Below, in pieces: positions 36,396 through 44,444 of a stretch of 64,000 bases of DNA (the first letter of the stretch is position 1; every line of letters begins with the position of its first letter). The stretch comes from Actinopolyspora lacussalsi (GTDB taxonomy: Bacteria; Actinomycetota; Actinomycetes; Mycobacteriales; Pseudonocardiaceae): the NCBI GenBank assembly GCA_030803735.1, contig JAURUC010000001.1, positions 4,786,501-4,850,500 of the forward strand, in the 5' to 3' direction. Below the pieces are notes generated by a model. It saw nothing but the letters and a program-made list of their open reading frames with translations, ran no database searches and was not told the DNA's origin. A program made the position numbers and the translations under genes.

Positions 36396-36585
36396 GTTCA
36401 CAGTCCGTAGATGCCCTGTCAAGGTGCGGCAGATCACGACATCGCGGCATCCGAGAATTTTTCCAGCTCAGCGGGGTGTGTTCGGCCACCCGTACGAACG
36501 AATTCGATGCAACTATTGTGCAACAGACATCGCATGGCGACTGCCGTGTTCGTTCGAGCCGTTCGAGAACTCCCGAAGGAGCGAG

Positions 36586-37131
36586 ATGACCGAGGAGACC
36601 CGGGTGGTGGGGGAGTACGTGGTTCGCCCCGCGGAACCCGCCGACGTCGAGGGTGCGCGCACCCTGATGCTGGACACCTTCTACCGGGTGCTGGGACACG
36701 GTTACGTGCCGCGGTGGCACGCCGACGTGATCGACATCGAGGGAACCTACTTCCGCACTCCGGGACACGCGCTGTTCGTCGCCGTGCGCGGCGAGCGGGT
36801 CGTGGGCACCGCCTCGGTACGCGCCGACGGCCCCAAGAGTCCGCCCCACCCGGCATGGATCGCCGAGCGCTACCCGTCCGGCCCCACGGCGCAGATCTTC
36901 CGCACCTACGTGGACCCGGAACACCGCAGGCAGGGTCTGGCCACCGAACTGGTTCGGTCGGCCTGCTCGTTCATCGCCTCCGTACCCGGCTACGAGTCGA
37001 TCTATCTGCACACCAACCCGGCCATCGACGGTGCCGAGCCCTTCTGGCGCGCCATCGCCAAGGAGGTCCACGACGCCAGGCGGGATCCCGGGCACGGTTC
37101 CACGGTCCACTTCGAGATTCCCATCGCGTGA
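36586..37131 (+). CDS. GNAT family N-acetyltransferase
   Basis: 181 residues. The GNAT fold is visible with VRPAEPADVEGARTLM at the start and the acetyl-CoA loop TYVDPEHRRQGLATELVRSA (the RRQGLA motif). The ATG at 36586 has AAGGAG upstream; the longer ORF into the riboswitch is spurious. It is divergent from the B12-riboswitch operon. The substrate is unknown. A link to the operon is possible only by position. Confidence 0.87.
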   Translation: MTEETRVVGEYVVRPAEPADVEGARTLMLDTFYRVLGHGYVPRWHADVIDIEGTYFRTPGHALFVAVRGERVVGTASVRADGPKSPPHPAWIAERYPSGPTAQIFRTYVDPEHRRQGLATELVRSACSFIASVPGYESIYLHTNPAIDGAEPFWRAIAKEVHDARRDPGHGSTVHFEIPIA

Positions 37132-37429
37132 ATTCGTTGACTTCGTGCTCTCCAGTCACCGCTCTGCGGGATCCCGCGCGGGCTCTCGTGCCGTGAGCAC
37201 GGTGAGCCCCGGCAGAGCATTAGCGGACGGCTGATCCGAGCACTTTTCGTTTTCCACGGTGCCGTGCACACACGGTGGGGCGGGCGGACACTCGAGGGCG
37301 GGCCTCACGGCCGGGATGTCGTTCCCGGAACCTCCGGAGCTCACGCCGCGGGTGAGCTCCGTGCCGGGTGGGCATATACGGGTGACGACTCGGGTCGTGC
37401 AGGTCGTCGTGTCCCGGCGGCCGGAGCTG

Positions 37430-39526
37430 ATGATGAGCGAAGTGGAGAACGGACCCGGTATCAGGGCCGACGCGGAGGAACTGATCGGCAGGTTCGGCGC
37501 GTCGCTTTGGGAGTACGCCGTCTACACCCTCGACCCGTTCGGGGTCGTGTCGACCTGGAACCCCGGAGCGGAGCGAATCACCGGTGCCTCGGCGGCGGAG
37601 GTAATCGGGCGCAACATCTCGGTGTTCTACACCGCCGAGCAGCTCGCCGCGGGCGAACCGGAGGAACTGCTCGAACGGGCCGCCCGGTTCGGCAGCCACA
37701 CCGACGAGGGCTGGCGGGTGCGCAAGGACGGCACCAGGTTCTGGGCGCACGTGACCACCATCGCGCTGTGGTCCAGTGCGGGGACGCTGCGGGGTTTCGC
37801 CCGCGTCACCAGGGACGACACCGAGCTGCACTCCAGGCTGGAGCGTTCGCTGCGTCAGTTCCGCGACTTGTTCGGACTCACACCGGTCGGTATCGGCGTG
37901 TTCGACCGGTACGGTTACGTGCTCGACTCCAACCCGGCGCTGCGCGAGCTGCTCGGATACGACCAGAACGAGATGCGCGGCGCGCACATCGCCAACATGG
38001 TCCACCCGGACGAGCCGGGCAGGGAACCGTTGCGTCGGGCGTTCCGCTCCGGGAACCCGCCGAACGAGGACCTCACTCAGGAGTGGTCCATGATCCGTGC
38101 CGACGGACGACGGGTGATCTGCGAACTACACATCGCGAAATCTGTTCGCGCCAGCGGGGAGTCGTTCTGGCTGGCGGTGTTCCAGGACGTTACCGAACGC
38201 CACCGGCGCGCGGAGGAATGGCGCTACTGGGCGACGCACGACAGCCTGACCGGACTGCCGAACCGAGCGGCGGTCAACGAGCTGCTCAGCGGAACCGACA
38301 CGCGTGGTTTCGCGATGCTGTACTGCGACATCATCAACTTCCGGCGGATCAACGAATCACTGGGGTTGCGCGCGGGGGACGAGCTGCTCATCGAACTGGC
38401 CAAGCGGATGCGCAGCGACCTGCCGAGGGACTGGCTGGCCGCCCGGATGGCAGCGGACGAGTATCTGATCGTGTGCCCCGAGCCCGCCACGGTGGGGGGA
38501 ATCGATACGATCGCCGACACTGTCGGCGAGCTGTTCCACCGTCCCGTGTACCTGCGCGGACACCCACCGATCCGGGTCTCCGCCTCCATCGGCATAGCGG
38601 TGGGCGACGAGACCACCTCCACCGTCGACGACCTGCTGCGTTCGGCAGGCGCGGCCGTTATGGAAGCCAAGGCGAACGAGCGCAGGCGGATCTCGGTCGC
38701 CGGACCGGGGACCATCTCGGAGATGGACCGCAAAGTGGAGCTCGAGAGCGAGCTGCGCGCGGCGATCGAGTCCGACGAGCTGACGCTGTTCTACCAGCCG
38801 ATAGTCCGCGCGAGCGGCGCGATCGTGGCCGCCGAGGCACTCGTTCGCTGGCGCCATCCCAGTCGGGGGCTGCTCAGCCCCGACACTTTCCTGCCGGTGG
38901 CCGAGAGCGCCGATCTGCTCGGGGAACTCGACCGGTGCGTACTGCGCACGGCCATGCGTGACGCCGCGGACTGGCCCGTCAAGCCCGACGGGAAGCAGGC
39001 AGCGGTGTCGATCAACCTCGCCGAACTGTCACCCGGCGATCCGGATTTCGCGGCCACACTGGACACGATCGAGGCAGAGACCGGGCTCGACCGGCGGCAC
39101 GTGGTCATGGAACTGCTGGAAACCTCGTTGATCAACCTCTCCGACCGGGGGAGAAGGACCATGCGCGGACTCACCGAGCAGGGGTTGCGGTTCGCCGTGG
39201 ACGATTTCGGCACCGGGTATTCCTCACTGGCGCGGTTGCGCGAACTTCCCATCGACGTCATCAAGATCGACCGGGGTTTCGTCACCGATGTCGCGAACAC
39301 CCGGGCCGACCTCATGGTCATCAAGGCGATCGCCGATCTGGCCAAGGCGATCGGGTGCACCTGCACCGCGGAGGGAGTGGAAACGTTCGAGCAGTTCGAG
39401 CTGCTGCGTGACGTCGGTGTGCACACTTTCCAAGGGTGGTTGTTCGCGCCCGCGATGCCTTTGACGGAACTCAAGACGCTACTGGCGGCGGGTCCGCTCG
39501 AGCAGCGGACCGGCGAGAACGCGTGA
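37430..39526 (+). CDS. PAS-PAS-GGDEF-EAL cyclic-di-GMP signalling protein
   Basis: 698 residues: two PAS domains (about 20-140 and 145-260), GGDEF (about 265-425) and EAL (about 435-690). The GGDEF signature is AADEY, so cyclase activity is unlikely, though the domain may bind GTP. The EAL part has AEALVRWRHP, ELLETSLI, VDDFGTGYSSLARL and IKIDRGFV, keeping the metal- and substrate-binding residues, so phosphodiesterase activity is likely. No membrane segment is present, so it is cytosolic. ATG at 37430 or 37433 after GGAG; the ORF extension upstream is not protein-like. Confidence 0.9.
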   Translation: MMSEVENGPGIRADAEELIGRFGASLWEYAVYTLDPFGVVSTWNPGAERITGASAAEVIGRNISVFYTAEQLAAGEPEELLERAARFGSHTDEGWRVRKDGTRFWAHVTTIALWSSAGTLRGFARVTRDDTELHSRLERSLRQFRDLFGLTPVGIGVFDRYGYVLDSNPALRELLGYDQNEMRGAHIANMVHPDEPGREPLRRAFRSGNPPNEDLTQEWSMIRADGRRVICELHIAKSVRASGESFWLAVFQDVTERHRRAEEWRYWATHDSLTGLPNRAAVNELLSGTDTRGFAMLYCDIINFRRINESLGLRAGDELLIELAKRMRSDLPRDWLAARMAADEYLIVCPEPATVGGIDTIADTVGELFHRPVYLRGHPPIRVSASIGIAVGDETTSTVDDLLRSAGAAVMEAKANERRRISVAGPGTISEMDRKVELESELRAAIESDELTLFYQPIVRASGAIVAAEALVRWRHPSRGLLSPDTFLPVAESADLLGELDRCVLRTAMRDAADWPVKPDGKQAAVSINLAELSPGDPDFAATLDTIEAETGLDRRHVVMELLETSLINLSDRGRRTMRGLTEQGLRFAVDDFGTGYSSLARLRELPIDVIKIDRGFVTDVANTRADLMVIKAIADLAKAIGCTCTAEGVETFEQFELLRDVGVHTFQGWLFAPAMPLTELKTLLAAGPLEQRTGENA

Positions 39527-39580
39527 GCGGGAACCCGGTCACCGGAGTTCCCGCCCACCCCGCCCCGCCACTCGAGCAGC

Positions 39581-39635
39581 CCTACCTACCCGATCTCGGG
39601 GCACCCGCGGCGAGAGCCGTGCGAGAGGTTCCGCC
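39581..39635 (-). repeat. Half copy of dispersed repeat A (A4)
   Basis: Minus-strand copy of the left arm and tip of repeat A (GGCGGAACCTCTCGCACGGC onwards, to GGGTAGGTAGG). The right arm is missing. It lies 120 bases past the lipase stop in the lipase orientation. Confidence 0.8.
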
Positions 39636-39650
39636 CCGACTTCGGCGCGG

Positions 39651-39677
39651 TGTCAATTTCTCGCGAAATCGCCGCGC
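39651..39677 (-). repeat. Dispersed palindrome B, copy B5
   Basis: Minus-strand GCGGCGATTTCGCGAGAAAT followed by TGACA, between half repeat A4 and the lipase stop, in the lipase sense. Confidence 0.85.
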
Positions 39678-39753
39678 CGGCCCAACAGACGAGGCACCGA
39701 CTCACGTGACGGCTAACCGGCCATCCGAGCGATCCCGTCGGGCACTCGTTACA

Positions 39754-40668
39754 TCAGCAGCCGGGGCGCTGCGCGTCGGCGGGATCGAGAGCGTTGAACA
39801 CCAGCTGCTGTGCCGTTCCGTTGTAAGAGATACCGATGTGCTCGGTCAGGTCGATGGCACAGAAGTCCTGCAGCGTCAGGTTGGTCACGTTGGGACCGTC
39901 TTCCAGGAAGGAGGAAGTGTAGGGCGTGACCACCTCGTCGTACCTGGTGGCGATGTTGGTGTAGTCCACGCCCGGCACCGTTTCACCGTCCGAGTTCAGC
40001 TCCGTGATGAAGTCGGATCCCGCCAGTTGCTGCGTGCACGAGGCGCACGGGGGCTGCCCCTCGGGCAGGAATCCGGCCAGTTGGTCGAGCCCGTACAGCG
40101 TGGTGCCGTGGTTGGACGGAACGAGGCCGACGAGCGAATCCACTTCGGAAGCGCCGCCGAGGTTCTCGATGTAGTACCTGGGCATCATCCCGCCCTGGGA
40201 GTGTCCGACGATGTCCACCTCCTCCGCCCCGGTGGCGGCGAGCACCCGGTCGACGAACCCGCTCAGCTCCCGGGCGGAACGGGTGATCTCGCCGGTTCCC
40301 TTGATAGCGCTGTCCGCGCCGCCGCCGTAGTTCAGCGAGAACACGCAGTAGCCGCGTTCGGCCAGTTCCGGTGACAGCTCAGCCCAGTTGTCGTACCGAT
40401 TCTCGAAGGTCCCGTGCACCAGCACCACCGGATTCGGATGCTCGTCACCCGGTTCGCACGAGAAATCGTTCGATCCGGCTGGTACGGCGTTCGGGTGCTG
40501 CTGCGAGTACGCGAACGCGCTCAGGAAGTCGTCCTGTCGTGGGCCGGTTTCCACCGCGGTGTCCTCGGCACTGGAAACACCCGTCATCCCGATTCCGGTG
40601 ACAGTGGCCAGTGCCAGGGCACCCGTGCCCGCCACCAGACCGCGCGCTAGTCGCGCCGCTCGGTTCAT
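39754..40668 (-). CDS. Secreted triacylglycerol lipase (alpha/beta hydrolase)
   Basis: 304 residues with a signal peptide (residues 1-34, ending near VSSAED). It has the lipase oxyanion motif VVLVHGTFENR, the nucleophile elbow GHSQGG (Ser near residue 160) and a late HIGISYN histidine. Two cysteines flank CASC. This pattern fits Streptomyces/Bacillus-type secreted lipases. ATG 40668 has AGGAG upstream. It is a single gene; half repeat A4 and palindrome B5 follow. Confidence 0.9.
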   Translation of the reverse strand: MNRAARLARGLVAGTGALALATVTGIGMTGVSSAEDTAVETGPRQDDFLSAFAYSQQHPNAVPAGSNDFSCEPGDEHPNPVVLVHGTFENRYDNWAELSPELAERGYCVFSLNYGGGADSAIKGTGEITRSARELSGFVDRVLAATGAEEVDIVGHSQGGMMPRYYIENLGGASEVDSLVGLVPSNHGTTLYGLDQLAGFLPEGQPPCASCTQQLAGSDFITELNSDGETVPGVDYTNIATRYDEVVTPYTSSFLEDGPNVTNLTLQDFCAIDLTEHIGISYNGTAQQLVFNALDPADAQRPGC

Positions 40669-40979
40669 CCTGGCTCCTCTCGAATTCCCGGTCGTCCGAA
40701 GCGCACTGGGTGAAACCGTGTTTGCGTGCGGCGACCGAGGATTTTCAGGTCGCCGTTTTCGCTCCGACTCCCGAACCGAAACCCGGTTTTCCTCGTGGGA
40801 CGGCGCCGAGTCGTTGGATGCGTGAAACGGCGAGTTCAGCGTCCGAGTACGAGGGAACCGGTTCAATGCTCCAAACGAGTGGAAAGCGACCAGCGGAGCG
40901 GATTCGCTCGCTTTTCTGTCATTTCGCGGACAACTCCGGATTCCGGTTATGGCAACCACGTGCCAACAGCGCGGTTTCG

Positions 40980-41002
40980 CGCACCGGAGTGAGTCCGGTG
41001 CG
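40980..41002. repeat. 23-base perfect inverted repeat upstream of the MFS exporter
   Basis: CGCACCGGA-GTGAG-TCCGGTGCG lies in the 622-base gap between the divergent lipase and MFS genes. It is a candidate operator or RNA hairpin. I see nothing else definite in this gap beyond the small ORF at 41265. Confidence 0.55.
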
Positions 41003-41264
41003 GACCCTGTTTGTCACCGGGATTATGGATCGTTTCCGGCACGGCGGTTTTCGGTTGTGCGGAGATCCCTTCGGCAGTAGCTTCCCGCCACGGGCTTCGG
41101 TGTGGCGAGGACCGGATTGTTCGGGAGTCGCGTGTGGACCTGATGTGTCGATTCGGATTCCCGTCCCGCTTCGGTGCACCGGCCACGAGTGCTCCGCTGC
41201 CGCGCAGGGTGTCTCTCGCGAGATCCCGTTCACGACTTCGACCAGCCGGAGGTGTCGGCATCCC

Positions 41265-41294
41265 ATGACGAGCCCCGATCAGCTGATCCCATGA
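41265..41294 (+). CDS. Possible 9-residue leader peptide coupled to the MFS exporter
   Basis: ATG at 41265 follows a GGAGG (41248-41252) and encodes MTSPDQLIP, stopping at 41294. Its stop overlaps the exporter ATG (41291) as ATGA. The exporter has no convincing ribosome site of its own, so translational coupling or attenuation is plausible. The peptide has no known family. Confidence 0.35.
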   Translation: MTSPDQLIP

Positions 41295-42763
41295 CAGCGG
41301 TCCCCAGTGACACCGCTCCCGTCGGGACGAGCCCGGGACGGTCCCCCGTGACGGTGCTGACCGTGGTGGCGCTCGTCGGCTTCGTCACGGCGCTGGACAA
41401 CACGATCGTCGCGGCCGCCGCGCCCTCCGTGGGACGTGACCTGGGAATCGGCCTCGCGACACTGCAGTGGGTCAGCATCGCCTACATGCTGCCCTACGCA
41501 GGGTTGGTACTGGTCGCGGGAACCGTGCTCGATCGACTCGGGGATCGTGCGCTGCTGGCCGGTTTCGGTGTGTTCGTGGCCGGAGCCGTGGTCTGCGGCG
41601 CGGCGGGCAGTGCCGTCCCGTTGCTGCTGGGACGGGCCTGTCAGGGAGTCGCCGCCGCCTTCATCGTGCCGGGGACGCTGCGACTGCTGCGCACCGAACT
41701 CCCGGAACGGCTGCGCGCCACCGCCGCCGCCACCTGGACCGCGGCCCTGGCCGCCGCGCTGGCACTCGGTCCCTGGCTGGGGGGTGTGGTTTCGCAGTAC
41801 CTGCACTGGAGCTGGATCTTCTACGGCAATCTGCCGTTCGTGCTGCCCGCCGTGGTGCTGGTCTCGCTCGGGACCTCCCAAGGAGACCGGCGGCGCGCCG
41901 CGAAGGTGCGCCTGCCCGCCGCGCTGGCGGTGACCACCGGACTGGTGCTGCTGACATCGGCACTGGTGACAGCTTCGGAAACCGGCACGGATCCCTCGTG
42001 GTCAGTGCCGCTGGGAGTGCTCGGCGCACTGCTGCTCGTGGGGTTCGTGCTCGGTGAGCGCCGTGCCGCCGACCCCCTGGTTCCGCGGCGGCTGTTGCGC
42101 GGGCGGGTGTTCCCGGGAGCCAACGTGCTGTTGCTGCTGTGGGGGATCGGCATCAGCGGAGTGGTCTTCTTCACACCGCTGGTGCACCAGAGTTATCTCG
42201 GGCTGGACCCCGGTACGGCCGGTCTCCCACTGGTGGTGGTCGCGTTCGGGGTGACCGCCGCGACACCGCTGGTGGGGCCGGCGGCCCGCGGGTTCGGCAC
42301 ACATCGGGTGGTCGCCTGCGGGCTCGGTGTGGTCGCGCTGGGGCTGTTCGGACTCGCCGCGGTCAACACCGTCGCCGCGATACTCCCGCGCGTCCCGGCG
42401 CTGTTGCTGATCGGTGCGGGGTCGGCCTTCACCGCCCCGATCACTTCCCACGCGTTGGACCGCAGTGACGAGGACGACGCGGGGACCGCCTCCGGGGTGC
42501 TCACAGCGTCCCGGGAACTGTCCAGCGCTTTCGGGGTGGCGGTCGTCGGACTGGTCGTTTCCACCGTGCTGCGGCACCGGATCGCAACCGGCAGTCCGGA
42601 ACCGGCCGCGCTGGCCGCGGGCTACACGCACGGAGTCCTGCTCGCGGCCTCGCTGCAGGTGATCGCGGCGGTACTGGCCTGGTCACTGCTGCGACCCGTT
42701 TCCACCGACACCCCCGCTCCGGGGGCGCGACCGACGAGTCGAGTGAAGAATTCGAGGCGATGA
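41291..42763 (+). CDS. MFS drug exporter, DHA2 (EmrB/QacA) family
   Basis: 490 residues, about 14 helices. It has the DHA2 motif region ALDNTIVAAAAPSVGRDLG, then WVSIAYMLPYAG and LDRLGDRALL, GPWLGGVVSQYLHWSWIF, and in the second half GTASGVLTASRELSSAFGVA. It probably exports hydrophobic drugs or secondary metabolites by proton antiport. Start ATG 41291 overlaps the small upstream ORF. The next gene begins five bases after its stop, so the two are likely an operon. Confidence 0.9.
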   Translation: MTAVPSDTAPVGTSPGRSPVTVLTVVALVGFVTALDNTIVAAAAPSVGRDLGIGLATLQWVSIAYMLPYAGLVLVAGTVLDRLGDRALLAGFGVFVAGAVVCGAAGSAVPLLLGRACQGVAAAFIVPGTLRLLRTELPERLRATAAATWTAALAAALALGPWLGGVVSQYLHWSWIFYGNLPFVLPAVVLVSLGTSQGDRRRAAKVRLPAALAVTTGLVLLTSALVTASETGTDPSWSVPLGVLGALLLVGFVLGERRAADPLVPRRLLRGRVFPGANVLLLLWGIGISGVVFFTPLVHQSYLGLDPGTAGLPLVVVAFGVTAATPLVGPAARGFGTHRVVACGLGVVALGLFGLAAVNTVAAILPRVPALLLIGAGSAFTAPITSHALDRSDEDDAGTASGVLTASRELSSAFGVAVVGLVVSTVLRHRIATGSPEPAALAAGYTHGVLLAASLQVIAAVLAWSLLRPVSTDTPAPGARPTSRVKNSRR

Positions 42764-42767
42764 GCTC

Positions 42768-43847
42768 TTGTCGATACGAAGAACCCTACGCGTTGCCGGA
42801 CGAGCACTCGCGTTATCACTCGTACTGGTGATTTCGCAGCTCCCCGTCGCGACAGCCCCCGGGGTCGCGGCCGACTCCGGCGGTGACAACGGCCCCGATA
42901 CCGAGCTCTTCTCGTCCGGTCTGCCGTCCTGGGTGCACGACGGTTCCGGCGCACGCGGCGAGCCCGCCGACAACGGTGCGCGGGTCGTCTCGCGCAACTG
43001 GGTGGGGCAACGAGCACTGGACCTGGGGATCCGGTCCCCCTCGCTGGCGGATGTCGGGATGGTGCGGGTGCTGCTGCCCCCCGGCTGGCGCGCGCAGCCC
43101 TCGAAGGAATGGCCGGTGCTCTACCTGCTGCACGGCTGCTGTGAGCCGGCCGACTACCGGTCGTGGACCGAGTTCACCGATGTTCGCCGGTTCGTCGCCG
43201 ACAAGCCCGTCATGGTGGTCATGCCCAGTGACGGCTCCGCGGGGATGTACAGCCAGTGGCGCAACTTCGGGATGGCGACCGTCCCGGACTGGGAGACCTT
43301 TCACCTCACCGAGGTGCGGCAGATCCTCGAACGCAACTACAACGCGGGGACCCGCAGAGCGGTCGCCGGTGTCTCCATAGGTGGTTTCGGGGCGATGCAC
43401 TACGCGTTCCGGCGTCCGGACATGTTCCGGGCGGCCGCCTCCTACAGCGGCATGCTCCACACCACCGGTCCGTTCGTGCCCGAGATCGTCAAGGGAATCC
43501 TCATCCGCGAGGGATACTACGACTGGAGGGCACTCTGGGGAGACGATCGGGCCAACCGGGAGCTGTGGCGCGCCCACAACCCCTACAACAACGTCGGCGC
43601 GCTGCGCGGCACCGATCTCTACGTGTCCGGTGGTAACGGCATCGGTGGACCACTGGACCCGAAGCCGAAGTTCGACGCCCTCGAACCGGCGGCGCTGTAC
43701 ACCTCGAAGCTGTTCGTGCGCGAGCTGCGGACCAACGGTATTTCCGTGACGACGGACTTCTACGGCCGGGGAACGCACAGCTGGCCGTACTGGGAACGCG
43801 CACTGCACCGTTCCTGGCCGATGCTCACGGCGGACCTCTACGAGTGA
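42768..43847 (+). CDS. Secreted esterase of the esterase D/antigen 85 type
   Basis: 359 residues with a signal peptide (residues 1-34). An alpha/beta hydrolase core shows VLYLLHGCCEPADYRSW, VMVVMPSDGS, the nucleophile elbow AGVSIGGFGAMHYAF, and the late catalytic His in YGRGTHSWPYWE. The set resembles mycolyltransferases and S-formylglutathione hydrolase-like esterases. The function is probably ester hydrolysis or acyl transfer in the cell envelope. TTG start at 42768, five bases after the MFS gene. Palindrome B6 follows 63 bases downstream. Confidence 0.85.
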   Translation: MSIRRTLRVAGRALALSLVLVISQLPVATAPGVAADSGGDNGPDTELFSSGLPSWVHDGSGARGEPADNGARVVSRNWVGQRALDLGIRSPSLADVGMVRVLLPPGWRAQPSKEWPVLYLLHGCCEPADYRSWTEFTDVRRFVADKPVMVVMPSDGSAGMYSQWRNFGMATVPDWETFHLTEVRQILERNYNAGTRRAVAGVSIGGFGAMHYAFRRPDMFRAAASYSGMLHTTGPFVPEIVKGILIREGYYDWRALWGDDRANRELWRAHNPYNNVGALRGTDLYVSGGNGIGGPLDPKPKFDALEPAALYTSKLFVRELRTNGISVTTDFYGRGTHSWPYWERALHRSWPMLTADLYE

Positions 43848-43910
43848 CCGGGAATCTCTCTACCGGTGACCGGGAAACGTGCCCCGCGCGAGGCCGCAGG
43901 GCATCCTCCC

Positions 43911-43934
43911 GGCGATTTCGCGAGAAATTGACAC
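43911..43934 (+). repeat. Dispersed palindrome B, copy B6
   Basis: GGCGATTTCGCGAGAAATTG then ACAC, downstream of the esterase in its orientation and six bases from the 3' end of the minus-strand tRNA-Arg gene. Confidence 0.88.
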
Positions 43935-43940
43935 TAAGGG

Positions 43941-44013
43941 TGCCCTCGGCAGGACTCGAACCTGCGACACCCGCCTCCGGAGGGCGGTGCTCTATCCGCT
44001 GAGCTACGAGGGC
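43941..44013 (-). tRNA. tRNA-Arg (anticodon CCG)
   Basis: 73 bases on the minus strand. The acceptor stem GCCCTCG pairs with CGAGGGC, the D-arm is GCTC...GAGC, the anticodon arm is CCGCC-CTCCGGA-GGCGG with anticodon CCG, and the T-arm is GCAGG-TTCGAAT-CCTGC. It reads the arginine codon CGG, common in this GC-rich genome. CCA is not encoded. argS lies about 1.4 kb away on the other strand. Confidence 0.97.
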
Positions 44014-44384
44014 TTTGCTGTTGAACTTCCCAAAGCCTAACCCATACCGTGCCGGGGTTCGACGGTGGGGGTGATCGGGTAGTCGTGACCAGCGTCGCGG
44101 CTACCCGCGCCTCGGAGCCCGCGCCTCGTCGCCGAGTCGGTCCTGTCCGTTCGTTTCGGTGAGGCAGCTCGCGGGTGCGTGTTCACGTTCGCGCGGTGCC
44201 GTGGTTCGCGGGTCGGGCCCGGGTGTTCCGTGCCTTCCTTCCGGGTATCCGGAATCGGGTGTCCAGCTTCGGGCCTCCCACGCGAGTGGCCCGCCTCGGG
44301 CTTCTCCGGCCAGCTCTCTCGGTCGGCCACCCCGTTGGGTACCCCTCCGTGAGTGATGTCACCCATGCGGTGCGTATTTCTTGT

Positions 44385-44416
44385 TGCGTCGACTTATGCA
44401 TATGTCACTATGTGTC
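44385..44416 (+). promoter_or_regulatory. AT-rich operator/promoter-like region before the CDF exporter
   Basis: A short AT-rich island in GC-rich DNA contains the palindrome TATGCATA overlapping CATATG, followed by TCACTATGTG. It lies 30-60 bases before the GTG start of the metal exporter. This kind of site is often bound by ArsR/SmtB metal sensors. That is inference; no sensor gene is next to it. The rest of 44014-44384 shows nothing I can support. Confidence 0.4.
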
Positions 44417-44444
44417 CGTCGGAAGTCATTCGGGAGGTGCGGCT

